Shown: positions 29,312 to 39,116 of the stretch, in pieces
How positions within the stretch are numbered: position 1 is the first letter of the stretch
Layout of the letters: each line of letters opens with the position of its first letter
Origin: Candidatus Poribacteria bacterium
GTDB taxonomy: Bacteria > Poribacteria > WGA-4E > UBA9662
Direction: 5' to 3'
Length of the DNA: 64,000 nucleotides
Assembly: GCA_012963885.1 (NCBI GenBank)
Contig: DTUY01000403.1
Location: 1 to 64,000, forward strand
Notes under the pieces: generated by a model
Databases searched by the model: none
Told to the model about the DNA's origin: nothing
What the model saw: the letters and a program-made list of their open reading frames with translations, nothing else
Made by a program: the position numbers and the translations under genes

Positions 29312-30682
29312 TTAGTCTTGGTAGGGCACTGTTCCTCTTTCGTCGACAGTATATCCCCAAATGTTGATATATTCCATACCTGAAAGAAACTGGTCATTTC
29401 TTTGGTCGAGCTTCTGTTGTAATTTTTGATCCAGATCATTTCGCAGTGATGAATGTTGAGGTAGGTCCACTAGATTATTTAACTGGTAAGGATCGTTTAG
29501 GTTATCATAGAGTAACCAAGGACCTTGTAACGAGCGTACATAGGTATAGCGACTGGTACGAATACCACGGAATTCTCGACCAGTAAACCCATAAGGCCCA
29601 CCATCCATACCGGATTTCCATTGACCAAACGGGTGATAGCAGGCCAGAAGCGCTGTACTATCCGAAGGATTTTCACCTCCTTGTAAGAAACCGGAGTAAT
29701 CGATACCTTCCACCTCCTCCGGAATCGGCAGTTGCGACAGTCCCAACAGTGTAGGCATCATATCCTGCATACCAATCATGGCATCTGAAACCTGTCGCCC
29801 CTCTGAGGCAAAGAGTGCCGGATAACGCAGTAAAAAGGGAATACGGACAGATTCTTCCCAAGGTTTCTGTTTTTTGGTTAACCCCTGTGATCCCAACATG
29901 TCGCCATGATCAGAGGTAAAAACAACTATGGTGTCCTCTTTGAGGCTCTCAGCCTCAAGAGTTGCTAACAGACTTCCCATGCAGTCGTCCAACACTGTAC
30001 AATGGGCATAGTATCCCGCAATATCTTCCCGAGCCTGTTCGGCCATCTCTGCTGGTACGTTAGGTCGGAGTTGAATATTTTCCGACTGATAGAGCGCCCG
30101 ATAGGCTTCCGGTGCTGTTTTATAAGGTGCGTGTGGCCCACCCCAAGACATCATCAAAAAAAAAGGCTGATCCGAGTCACGATTCTGCCGGATGTAATTT
30201 TCGGCATCCTTGGTTTGGGCGATGGCATCATATTCATCCCAAAACAATTTCTGATCAGAATTACCAGCATAATAGGCCGATTGGTTGTAGTTGTGCGTAC
30301 ACTCCAGTACTTTCCAGTATTCGAACCCTTGCCGCCGTTCTGGCGGAATATAGTTGCTGCGTCCATGACCATCTACATGCCATTTGCCGATATAAGATGT
30401 TTGATAACCACCTTTTTTGAAGGCTTGGGAAATACTAATAGCATTGCTCCTCAGATGGACATCATTAACAAAGACTCCATGTGTTAAAGGAAACTGTCCA
30501 GTCAGCAAACTTGCCCGTGCCGGAGAACAAACAGGATATCCAGATGTAGCTTGATTCAAGTTTATACTTTCCAAAGCCAATTGATCTAAATGTGGAGTTT
30601 TAACCACAGGATTGCCGGCGTAGCCAGTTGCTTGTGCCCGCCACTGATCGCCAAAGACAAAAACGATATTCGGTTTTTTCAT
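29312..30682 (-). CDS. Type I sulfatase
   Basis: Roughly 456-aa arylsulfatase-family enzyme that hydrolyses sulfate esters, probably from algal or sponge polysaccharides. The formylglycine signature CSPARASLLTG is present (Cys at residue 64 counted from the ATG at 30718), needing maturation by a formylglycine-generating enzyme. Metal ligands are in IVFVFGDQ at the N-terminus and VVFTSDHGDMLGSQGL, with KWHVDGHG in between. No signal peptide is evident, so it may be cytoplasmic or exported by another route. I prefer the ATG at 30682, right at the MKKPNIVF domain edge and 4 nt behind AAGGA; the frame itself is open from 30718. It is followed by no close same-strand gene within 320 bp, and the second sulfatase lies upstream. 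Confidence 0.93.
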   Translation of the reverse strand: MKKPNIVFVFGDQWRAQATGYAGNPVVKTPHLDQLALESINLNQATSGYPVCSPARASLLTGQFPLTHGVFVNDVHLRSNAISISQAFKKGGYQTSYIGKWHVDGHGRSNYIPPERRQGFEYWKVLECTHNYNQSAYYAGNSDQKLFWDEYDAIAQTKDAENYIRQNRDSDQPFFLMMSWGGPHAPYKTAPEAYRALYQSENIQLRPNVPAEMAEQAREDIAGYYAHCTVLDDCMGSLLATLEAESLKEDTIVVFTSDHGDMLGSQGLTKKQKPWEESVRIPFLLRYPALFASEGRQVSDAMIGMQDMMPTLLGLSQLPIPEEVEGIDYSGFLQGGENPSDSTALLACYHPFGQWKSGMDGGPYGFTGREFRGIRTSRYTYVRSLQGPWLLYDNLNDPYQLNNLVDLPQHSSLRNDLDQKLQQKLDQRNDQFLSGMEYINIWGYTVDERGTVPYQD

Positions 30683-30841
30683 CATGTCCTTCAATTTTGT
30701 CAATGTATTTGCAGACACTCTAAATTGTTTTCAAGCCTAAGATCCCCATGCCCAAGTGGTTAAGTATGTCACTTTTTTTGAGTGCCCTGAAATCCATCAT
30801 GACTAGGATTTGGAGCTTGGTTTTCCTAGACAAGAAGCCAG

Positions 30842-32338
30842 TCATCCTTTGGAATGGCGATACGGTGTCCAGTAATTGCTTTCATCGGTTTTGATCCGAT
30901 ACCGTCTTCTCGGTAGCGGCAACGGATCCTGAGCCCGAAGTTCTGCTGCCAGCAGTTCGGCCAGCAGTTCTTGTTGAATGGTAGCGTATTGGGGTCGATT
31001 GTACAGATTATTCAACTCCACTGGATCTTCAGACAGATGATACAGTTGTCCATTGCCCTGCATATCAAAGATTAATTTCCAATCTCCCCGGCGTATCATC
31101 CGCATGGTTCCACTTTGTGTCCAGCTGTTCAGACAATCAAAACGGACACCTTTTTGTAACCCATCTTGCTCAGGATCTAGTGATTCATCGGCTGTATAGT
31201 GCAGACCACCGAATCCGTGTTCGGCGTAAACACTCTCAAATTCTGACTTAGGATAATCCGCGCCGGTCAACAGCGACCATAAACTACGTCCCTGTACTCC
31301 GTCCGGCAGACCAACACCGATCATCTGACAGAGTGTGGGAAAAATATCAACAATCGAAACATGCGCCGGATGTGGATCCACCTTGGCTTGAATACCGGGG
31401 CCATAAAAGAAGAGTGGAATTCGGGTTAGTACTTCGGGCAATTCCGGTCCTTTGCGTACCAGACCATATTCACCTACGAAATCGCCGTGATCAGACAAGA
31501 ACACCAACAACGTGTTTTCTAACAATCCTTTATCTTGCAGAAATTCTACCAATCGTTTGACCTGATCATCGATCATCCGTAGCATACCTAGATAGTTAGC
31601 ACGTGCTCTAGGCAGTTGTTCTTCGTAATCGTAGAAACCGAGTTGGCCGATATGTCTCGTCCACTGAAACTTGAATCCTTTGCTTTCCAAATGTTCAGCA
31701 TTAGATTGTGTGGATGGCAAGGATTCCAGCGGAAAGGCGGAGAAATACGGTTCCGGTACCTGATAAGGATTATGCGGTTCTGGAAAAGATAACCATAGAA
31801 AAAAGGGTTGAGCGTTTAAGGTGTCAATCCACTGTTGGGCAGCTGAAACGGCTCGATAAGGACACTGACACTCCAACGGAAACGGCGTTGGAGTGAAAGC
31901 CGCCCGGTGATTAAGATCCTGTAAATATTGATCAAATGCCTTTTCCTCTTCCGTGCGATTTTGGCTTGAGCCACCACCATGTCCCAAATGCAACCAGTAG
32001 TTGACCCGATTAGCAGTTAAGTGCGAATGGTTTTTACCGCATAAGGCAGTAGCGTACCCATGCTGATGCATGACGTCAAATAGATCTTGATCATAAAAAG
32101 CGTCTGCAATGTTGTGATTAGTTCGAACCTGCGTTGCGCTGGGATAACGACCGGTTAGCATACTGACGCGTGCTGGTGCGCAGGCCGGCATAGATGTATA
32201 AGCACGATGGAACCAGGTTCCTTGTCTAGCTAGGTGATCCAAGAACGGAGTGGTATCAAGAGGGAATCCTTCCCGTGCGGAAACATCGGCACGTTGTTGA
32301 TCAGTCATGATAATCACAATGTTGGTTTTTTTATCCAT
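30842..32338 (-). CDS. Type I sulfatase
   Basis: A 498-aa sulfatase with the formylglycine motif CAPARVSMLTG (Cys53), N-terminal metal motif NIVIIMTDQQRAD and the second aspartate-histidine site LVFLSDHGDFVGEYGLVRKG. A C-terminal block SVYAEHGFGGLHYT and GNGQLYHLSEDPVELNNLYN is typical of the family. It shares only the fold and motifs with the sulfatase at 29312, so the two may act on different linkages of the same polymer. The spacing of about 120 bp between their frames suggests co-transcription. No signal peptide. The gene is intact. Confidence 0.93.
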   Translation of the reverse strand: MDKKTNIVIIMTDQQRADVSAREGFPLDTTPFLDHLARQGTWFHRAYTSMPACAPARVSMLTGRYPSATQVRTNHNIADAFYDQDLFDVMHQHGYATALCGKNHSHLTANRVNYWLHLGHGGGSSQNRTEEEKAFDQYLQDLNHRAAFTPTPFPLECQCPYRAVSAAQQWIDTLNAQPFFLWLSFPEPHNPYQVPEPYFSAFPLESLPSTQSNAEHLESKGFKFQWTRHIGQLGFYDYEEQLPRARANYLGMLRMIDDQVKRLVEFLQDKGLLENTLLVFLSDHGDFVGEYGLVRKGPELPEVLTRIPLFFYGPGIQAKVDPHPAHVSIVDIFPTLCQMIGVGLPDGVQGRSLWSLLTGADYPKSEFESVYAEHGFGGLHYTADESLDPEQDGLQKGVRFDCLNSWTQSGTMRMIRRGDWKLIFDMQGNGQLYHLSEDPVELNNLYNRPQYATIQQELLAELLAAELRAQDPLPLPRRRYRIKTDESNYWTPYRHSKG

Positions 32339-32699
32339 CGGTTTGCAATTTCATTGTGCTAGCAATTGGTAGTTGCCAGTTGCGACCCTCCAATTCGAAA
32401 CCCAGCATAATGTTCTGTGTCCGCAATCTATTTTTTTGATCCTCAATTACTGACAAACGTTGGAACAACAAACTAAGTCCACGACTTATAGAGGAATTTG
32501 ACACATTCAAAAGATCATCACGGCATAATATCACATGGAACATAATTTATCTAACTACTTTGATAAGCATGTCGAGAAATATAATAGAACTAAGAGTACT
32601 GCAAAGATTCGTTTCTTTTTAACCGCATCATTGGTAGCTTTGTAGCGACGACATTAGCCTTTTCCTCTTTCCCTTCAAGCCAAATCTTGAGGTCGTTTC

Positions 32700-33010
32700 C
32701 CTAGAATAAGCCATGCTGCATCCGTTCGCCACAGCCACTGTGGACACCGAACCTCTAGATTTAGCTGTGTAGCAGAGATCTCCAGTCCTTAACAAAAATT
32801 CATGTCATAACCGTTTAACTCTTTATCAGATTCCAGTTTTTTCTTATAACCAAAGTCCACATTATTATTGTCCTGCGGGACCTTCAAGTTCTATAAGCTT
32901 CTCCAAATTCCCCTTTTATCCATACGGGTTTGCCAAGAACTTTACCTTTGAGTTTGAGTGAACCGGCGTCCTCCACTTTATCTCCACTGCTCTTACTCGA
33001 AGGGTATATA
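32700..33010 (-). pseudogene. Possible LamG-like domain remnant
   Basis: On the minus strand a short frame reads DAGSLKLKGKVLGKPVWIKG then EFGEAY, the opening of a LamG-type domain as seen in secreted proteins of this window, followed after a shift by NNNVDFGYKKKLESDKE. The rest of 32544-33199 holds nothing I can name. Confidence 0.3.
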
Positions 33011-33199
33011 AAGCACCAATTCTTAAAAACTTCCGAATAGAAATTCGCGTATCATAAGGGGGTTCCAAAATAAGTCAAGTAAACCAAACAAAATAATCTT
33101 AAAGGACTATAATCTTAAATTTTTTGTCTTCGTCTAATATTATTGAATAAAGATGATCCACCGATATTCAGTGATCGTTGAATCATAGGGACTAAAATT

Positions 33200-33742
33200 A
33201 TGATTATGGCGGATGTGCTGAAGATAGTACTCCTTATTACTGGTGTGTTCGGCATCATCATATGCTACTGGTTAGCAACGGAGGCCCTGTTCCCTGCATT
33301 TGTGATCAGGGTACGACAAAGGTATAAAAAGCCAATAATTCTTACACTATTGGGATTAGTAGTGGTGGCAGTTGGGGGTACCATTGGGACAGTAACGAAA
33401 TCTATCGTTGGCAACTCGGGTGATCCAATTATCATATTGTTGCTTTGTATTTTCGTCCTTTTTGGCCTTCTCGGTTCATCTGGTCTGTGTCAGCTCGTTG
33501 GGATGGGAATGCCATCGCCAGTCGACGAAACCCAGCCTTGGCGAAGGACACTGCGGGCAGGTATTGTGCTGGCCTTCGTTTTCCTGTTACCGGGACCGGG
33601 CTGGTTAATCATGGTCTGGTCCGGCGTCAGTGGTTGCGGCACCATGGTTCTCTCATTTTTCAGCACGGCCTCGTCGGTTAATTCTGCCTTAGCCGATTCC
33701 GATGAGAGTGAAAAACTAAAGGAACACTCTTTGACCTCATGA
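33200..33742 (+). CDS. Hypothetical multi-pass membrane protein
   Basis: A 180-aa integral membrane protein with about four predicted helices: residues 6-28 (IVLLITGVFGIIICYWLATE), 44-64 (PIILTLLGLVVVAVGGTIGT), 76-100 (PIIILLLCIFVLFGLLGSSG) and 118-150 (LRAGIVLAFVFLLPGPGWLI). It ends in a charged tail. No family was recognised. The start follows AGGGA. Its stop overlaps the DUF1800 start (ATGA at 33739-33742), so the two are translationally coupled, and with DUF1501 they form a three-gene operon; a membrane partner of those exported proteins is a context guess. Confidence 0.7.
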   Translation: MIMADVLKIVLLITGVFGIIICYWLATEALFPAFVIRVRQRYKKPIILTLLGLVVVAVGGTIGTVTKSIVGNSGDPIIILLLCIFVLFGLLGSSGLCQLVGMGMPSPVDETQPWRRTLRAGIVLAFVFLLPGPGWLIMVWSGVSGCGTMVLSFFSTASSVNSALADSDESEKLKEHSLTS

Positions 33743-35310
33743 AATTTTCTCGTCGGCAATTCCTGCAGTTGAGCGGTAGTACGGCGCTGGCGACATCGGT
33801 AGGTTGCGACTCCAAGATTTCGGAGCAACTGTGGCCCTACACCGGTGGTCCACACCAAGTAGGTAGTTCCTTTTTTCCGCCTGGTTCTGAATCAATAGAT
33901 TTGACTAGCCATCACCTGAATCGTCTTACCTTTGGTCCGCGACCGTCTGCCGAAATCTAGAAACAGTTTTTTCAGAAAAATAATGAGCGAAAGCTCAGCG
34001 ATTATGAACGTGTTTCCTCGCTAGGCGAAACAACCAAAGAGGCCATCGAAGCGTACATCAAAGAACAGCTTCAGCCAGACGAAATCGATGATTCTCTTTG
34101 TGATTTCTATCTGCGATGTTTTGGAACTCTTGCCCTACCTCGCGGCGAACTCTTCGAGTATCAGGAAAAACTGCTGCTGACAGAACTGACTTGCGCTACC
34201 CTTATGCGACCTATCCTGTCCGAGCGACAACTGCAAGAAGTGATGATTCAGTTCTGGACGGACCATTTCAATATTGATCAATCCAAAGGTGATTGCAGGT
34301 GGCTCAAGGTTTGGGACGATCGGAAAGTGATTCGAAAGCACGCGTTGGGAAAATTCCCTGAGTTGCTACGTACATCGGCTCTCAGCCCCGCCATGCTCTG
34401 GTATCTGGACGGTCGAAAGAACGTCAAAGAAAATCAGGAGGATAGGCCCAACGAGAACTATACCCGCGAACTGTTTGAACTTCACACTCTTGGTGTTCAT
34501 GGTGGTTACACACAGGATGACGTGGAGCAAGTGGCGCGGCGTCTAACCGGTTGGAGAGTTCAAGGCAGGAAATCCGGAAATTTTTATGCTTCTAATATCG
34601 GTAAGGTTGGGTTTAGGAAAGATTTGCACGACGATGGAGAAAAGAAGATTCTAGACTGGGTAGTACCAGCTGGACTGGGAAAAGGGGATCTCGACCGAGT
34701 ATTGGATATTGTCAGTCTGCACCCATCGACTGCCAAACATATCGCCACGAAATTGTGTATAAGATTTATTGCGGATGAACCTCCACAGGATGCAGTCAGC
34801 ACGGTAGCCGTCAGTTTCCAAAGATCCGGAGGAGATATCTGTCGCATCTTGCACACACTGTTCCAGACCGATCAGTTTCAAGATAACAGAGGTAATAAGT
34901 TCAAACGTCCTTTTAATTTTCTGGTCTCGTCCTTAAGAGCGACTGGTGCCACCATCAACCAGACTAATGACTCTTGGCATCTGGATCATCATCCTCTCGG
35001 AAAATATTTCCTAAGAATGGGAGATGCCCCTTTTCAATATCCAACACCCGATGGTTATCCGCAAGAGATTTCACCTTGGTTGTGCACCTTGCTTTGGTGC
35101 TGGGATTTCGCCTTGAAATTAAGTCAAAACGAAATCGAGAGCATCAAAATAGATAAACAGTAACTGCAAGAAGAAAATGTGGGTGGGGCAGATTAACTGA
35201 TCGCCCATTTCCTGGGTAGAAGGGCCACCGATGCCGAACAAGAAAGTTATGGTGAATCAGGAAATGGGTTGGCATTGTTGCTGGTTAGCCCCGTATTTCA
35301 GATGTGTTGA
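33739..35310 (+). pseudogene. DUF1800 protein with three in-frame stops
   Basis: A 523-codon frame of the DUF1800 family, exported by a Tat-type signal (SRRQFLQLSGSTALATS). Characteristic motifs are present in order: HHLNRLTFGPRP, EVMIQFWTDHFNID, ENYTRELFELHTLGVHGG, DDVEQVARRLTGWRV and the C-terminal LIAHFLGRRATDAEQ. The reading frame never shifts but is cut by TAG at 33958-33960, TAA at 35161-35163 and TAA at 35194-35196; it ends with TGA at 35308-35310, 3 bp before the DUF1501 ATG. DUF1800 and DUF1501 proteins normally occur together. Two different stop codons at three sites make programmed readthrough unlikely; nonsense decay is the simplest reading. Confidence 0.75.
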
Positions 35311-35313
35311 ACT

Positions 35314-36450
35314 ATGAACCAAGTATGGGGAAACATAACGGGTAATGACGACAACCCACGAACGTTGGTGGTGGTCTTTTTGCGCGGTGGTACTGATGGA
35401 CTGACACTCGTTCCCCCAATTGGAGATAGTGATTACTGGCGTAAACGCCCTGTGATTGCTGTTAATGAGAATACCATCGTAAGATTGGAAGGTGAAAAAC
35501 GGTTTGGTCTGCATCCACTCCTTGCAGGTTTGACCGAGCCTTATAGCAATGGCGATCTGGCTGTGATTCACTGTGTGGGCTCGGAGGATTCAACCCGCTC
35601 GCATTTCGAGGTGCAGGATTTGATGGAACATGGTGGAGTAAACACCCCCGGTGGCTGGCTGGGACGATTTCTTCGTGCTCGGCAGGGGATCAAGACCGGT
35701 CCTTTGTCAGCCATGGCTTTCAGTAAATCAATACCTGAGTGTCTTCGCGGTGCGCCATCGGTCACAGTACTTGAATCACTAGATGATTTCTTCTTAGGTA
35801 AAAACATGGATCAATTCATCGAACAACTAGAGTTTCTTTATGGTCGCTGGCAGAAAAACACAGCACTACAACACACTGGTATGGATACGATGCGGACGAT
35901 GAGATGTATCGAGAAGTTCGAACGAAAATCCTACCAGCCTGAGAATGGTGCTGAGTACGGTGACCATTCCTTCTCTCGCGGCCTAAGTCAGGTTGCCCAA
36001 CTCATCAAGACCAAGGTGGGGTTGGATGTAGCCTCGGTAGACCTGAATGGTTGGGATTCACATTGGGCACAGGATATGCTGATGAATCAGCTTATACCGG
36101 AGCTTTCGCAAGGGCTTCAGGCATTCTACCATGATCTAGGGCGTAAGCGGATGGAAACTGTGAGCGTTGTGGTAATGACCGAGTTTGGCCGTCGTCTCTA
36201 CATGAACTCTTCACTAGGAACCGACCATGGCAGGGGTAACGTGATGTTTGTTATGGGTGGAGGAGTTAAAGACGACCGAGTATTAAGCGATTGGAAGGGT
36301 CTGAAAGATGACGTCTTGGAAGGTAAGGGAGATCTACCCGTGACAACCAACTATCGCAATGTTCTAGTTCCCATTCTGGAACGTCATGGGACCCACGACC
36401 TAAGTGGAGTTTTTCCCGAACATGAACTTTCCCCGTTACTCGACCTGTAA
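35314..36450 (+). CDS. DUF1501 protein, partner of DUF1800
   Basis: A 378-aa DUF1501 protein: TLVVVFLRGGTDGLTLVPP at the N-terminus, DGLDVASVDLNGWDSHWAQ-type middle (here KVGLDVASVDLNGWDSHWAQ) and VVVMTEFGRRLYMNSSLGTD with DHGRGNVMFVMGGGV at the C-terminus. Unlike the DUF1501 protein at 2025-3470 it has no Tat signal and is 100 aa shorter, so it belongs to the DUF1800-linked subgroup. It starts 3 bp after the TGA of the broken DUF1800 frame and has no ribosome site of its own, suggesting translational coupling to it. It is intact even though its partner is not, which is odd if the pair works as a unit. Confidence 0.87.
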   Translation: MNQVWGNITGNDDNPRTLVVVFLRGGTDGLTLVPPIGDSDYWRKRPVIAVNENTIVRLEGEKRFGLHPLLAGLTEPYSNGDLAVIHCVGSEDSTRSHFEVQDLMEHGGVNTPGGWLGRFLRARQGIKTGPLSAMAFSKSIPECLRGAPSVTVLESLDDFFLGKNMDQFIEQLEFLYGRWQKNTALQHTGMDTMRTMRCIEKFERKSYQPENGAEYGDHSFSRGLSQVAQLIKTKVGLDVASVDLNGWDSHWAQDMLMNQLIPELSQGLQAFYHDLGRKRMETVSVVVMTEFGRRLYMNSSLGTDHGRGNVMFVMGGGVKDDRVLSDWKGLKDDVLEGKGDLPVTTNYRNVLVPILERHGTHDLSGVFPEHELSPLLDL

Positions 36451-36624
36451 GATACCAGTCACTTAAGAGAGAAAGTCTACAAAGTACATCTGATCACGAT
36501 TTATCCTTGTTCTCAGGTTACTTAGCAATTCAAGTTTGAGACGTATGTCTCTACTACAGGATTTCGGAAAGAACGGAATTAGTAGTTATGGAGAACTCTA
36601 TCATGTTAGACGAAACACTTGAGC

Positions 36625-36942
36625 CTAATTTTGCATTTTTACAGCCGCTGCTTGAGCCATTGCTTCTTCCGCTTCGGGGATCATGCCTTTTCGCTGATAG
36701 AACATAGATAAGCTACTGTAAGCTAAGCTGTCATTCGGATTAAGATCTATTGCATTTTTAACTGCTTCAATAGCACCATCATAATTTTGTACTCGTTCAT
36801 ATGCATGTGCCAAACCCATATGTCCTTCGATATAATCCGGGTGTTTTTGTATTATATCAAGAAACGCACTAACCGCCTCTTCCAGCTGATTCTGCGAGAA
36901 AAGGGTCAATGCCTGATCGTAAAGTTCTTCTTTGGGTTCCAT
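36625..36942 (-). CDS. Small TPR protein
   Basis: A 105-aa protein made of about three tetratricopeptide repeats (residues 3-36, 37-70 and 71-104). Repeat consensus positions are clear: ALTLFSQNQLEEAVSAFLDI, HPDYIEGHMGLAHAYERVQN and LAYSSLSMFYQRKGMIPEAE. No other domain. TPR proteins scaffold protein complexes; the partner is unknown. It stands alone, opposite in direction to DUF1501 and with its start near 36942. Confidence 0.85.
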   Translation of the reverse strand: MEPKEELYDQALTLFSQNQLEEAVSAFLDIIQKHPDYIEGHMGLAHAYERVQNYDGAIEAVKNAIDLNPNDSLAYSSLSMFYQRKGMIPEAEEAMAQAAAVKMQN

Positions 36943-37081
36943 TTAGTCTCCCATTTTAGTCTACGTTAAATCCCAGAATTAAGAGTACCACAGAAAATAG
37001 TTGTAGACAAATAAAATTGTATAATTAGACTGTTGCCAAAGTCAGTCTGTTGAAGAGTTTCTTCGTCTCCAACCTTTTTCT

Positions 37082-38175
37082 TTAATTCTCTTCCCCTTTT
37101 AGCAAGGTTTGCAATCGTTCAATGGTAATCTTTACACCTTGATCTAACAAATTGGTACGACAATCTAGATTGAATTCCCACTGTCTTCTACCCAAGTGCT
37201 TAGATTACCTGTCTTGTAATTCTTGAATAATCTGTACGGAGGTTCTACCCGTCTTTTGTGCATTCAAGGTAGTTCGAAGACCGTTGTTGAGTGAGAGTTG
37301 ATCTAAAACTCTCACTGTGATGATACAAGGAGTATCTTGCAGTGCATCCTGAATTTGTGCTACTTTTTGCTCATGATTGCGGATTCGGGATTCATGTTTA
37401 TCCATCCTCGTAACGCTACGACAACAGCAATAATCTCCTGACGGTCCAGTTTCAGCGGTCTGCCGACAGGATAATTCTTGGTGGCTTCGTAACCGATGAA
37501 ACTATGGAGATAAGCCACATCCAGCAAATCTTTTCGTCCACATAGAATTCCTGTCGAGTTGCATTAGAACCATAATAGATCAAATCCTCACCCATGTTTG
37601 TATGTTGATACGGTCGCTCAAGAAGGAAGATCTAACTGGCAACATCAGCTATGATTGGCACACCGTATTGTTTGTCGATACGGACATATTCTTCCATGGA
37701 CAAAACGCCATCCTCCCCTCCCGAGGCTCAGTAATGAAAAGCAGCTGCATCATTTGAAATGGCGTTTTCTAGTTGTTCTACCGCGTTTCTCTTTCATTAC
37801 CGACCTCTACCAGCGTACCGTCAAAAATGATGAGACACCGATCATAATGGTACCGTTGACGTTTTGTATCAGGATTTCATTTTCCATGCTGGTTGTGTCT
37901 GGCAATTGATCAATCTTGAGAGAATTATCTCTGATCATACAGGCGAATATCCCAACGAAATCGCTGCTGCACACCCAGGCGTAACTAAAGTATCTTGCAA
38001 CCCTAGCATTTTAGGAATCCCCTTTTCTGTTTGATTTAGAAGTTCCTTCATATCTACAAAGTAATGTTGGGTGGTGATCATCGTTCCTTAAACTGTAGGA
38101 GAGAGCTGTGAGCCATCTGTTAAGGCTTTGCCAACGGCTTAAACTCCTAATTCTGCGTAAACTTGGTGTTCCTGC
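37082..38175 (-). pseudogene. SelA-like PLP-dependent transferase remnant
   Basis: Read right to left through several frames, this is a full-length but shattered member of the SelA-like fold-type I PLP family. Segments: VYAELGV near the start, ITTQHYFVDMKELLNQTEKG and LQDTLVTPGCAAAISLGYSP; then SGGEDGVLSMEEYVRIDKQY followed by GVPIIADVAS; NSTGILCGRKDLLDVAYLHS; GRPLKLDRQEIIAVVVALR; a stretch from 37405 (ESRIRNHEQKVAQIQDALQD); and a tail ending LLKGEEN with TAA at 37082-37084. There are at least four frame changes or stops. The GRPLKLDRQE type is the SelA-like (glucosaminate-6-phosphate ammonia-lyase-like) branch rather than true selenocysteine synthase, so it should not be used as evidence for a Sec pathway. 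Confidence 0.65.
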
Positions 38176-38303
38176 TAATTGATTTTGGTCATTACTTTTT
38201 ATTTTATACTATGCTTACTTCAAGTAATTCTAGCCTTCCTACATACTAAGGGTTCTATAGGCAAAATTGAACTTGCGGCAAGTGTACAATTGAAGCCTAG
38301 AAT

Positions 38304-39032
38304 TTAGTCAGGTGACTTATGCCACCATTGACTGAGAGTATCTTGAGGCGCAAAACCCAGAAGACGTTTGGCCTTCGAATTAGAGAATTGCTGGTGTGGT
38401 AGATCGGTAAAGATGTTGAAGATTTCACATCTGGACGGTAAGTCGGATAGGTTCACTTCCAATCCTAATCGGAACGCTTCAGCCGCATCGTTCCAAGAAA
38501 TCGAGAATGGCGTTAAATCGGCTCCCACCAATGGTTGATCAGGATCACGAAAACTGTAAAAGAGATAACAAAGCACATATACATCATTATTTTCAGTGAA
38601 CACCTTGCATATTTCCTGCCCCAGTGATTTGGTTAAGGCGTAAAGATTGGTACCGGGCTGCGGTGGGATGTCAGGATTGAGTTCGTAGTCAAATGTCTCG
38701 TACGTTCGACCAGCTAAGACAAAATGTGGCCCGGTGTTTATTACCCGATCAATACCGTGTATCATAGCTGCCTGCATCATGTTATAGCTACCATGCGTGC
38801 TAACATCGAAGGCTAATTTTCGATCGTGGCGCAAAACGGAGAGATTGATAATCGCATCCATTCCTTCGGCGGCATGGACGACTTGTTCTTGTATTGATAC
38901 GTCTACCAACATGAATTCGTGTTTCGTTTTCATTGGTTCTACATCGGTCAACCGCAAATGGTAATTGGATTCTAATGTTTTGACAACATATGGTCCCAGA
39001 TTACCTTTTGCTCCTAGAATTAAAATTTTCAT
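38304..39032 (-). CDS. NAD-dependent epimerase/dehydratase (extended SDR)
   Basis: Roughly 242-aa extended short-chain dehydrogenase. The Rossmann motif GAKGNLG follows the first methionine of the domain, D36/E-type acceptor in LTDVEP, and the catalytic YxxxK is YALTK; a Ser/Thr partner is in INTGPH. The C-terminus has EIFNIFTDLPHQQFSNSKAK, common in NAD-dependent sugar epimerases, with a nucleotide-sugar or reductase role likely but unspecified. The frame is open to 39116, but the Rossmann fold begins at MKILILGAKG, so I start at 39032. The protein is short for the family (often around 300 aa). It lies 85 bp downstream of the quinone oxidoreductase gene on the same strand, a possible two-gene unit. 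Confidence 0.75.
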   Translation of the reverse strand: MKILILGAKGNLGPYVVKTLESNYHLRLTDVEPMKTKHEFMLVDVSIQEQVVHAAEGMDAIINLSVLRHDRKLAFDVSTHGSYNMMQAAMIHGIDRVINTGPHFVLAGRTYETFDYELNPDIPPQPGTNLYALTKSLGQEICKVFTENNDVYVLCYLFYSFRDPDQPLVGADLTPFSISWNDAAEAFRLGLEVNLSDLPSRCEIFNIFTDLPHQQFSNSKAKRLLGFAPQDTLSQWWHKSPD

Positions 39033-39116
39033 AATACTTGAGATCTTATCCTTGTTTGTAAAGCTAACACTTGCTGAAATGCAGTAATCATACCAGTTTT
39101 TTCGGTGGTGGGGCAT

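Noticed and set aside
32331-32543. 70-codon minus-strand frame overlapping the sulfatase start
   Set aside because: It overlaps the start of an intact gene by 8 bp and shows no recognisable domain; could not be supported.
33958-35196. In-frame stops of DUF1800 as programmed recoding
   Set aside because: Two different stop codons (TAG, TAA) at unrelated positions with no common context or structure.
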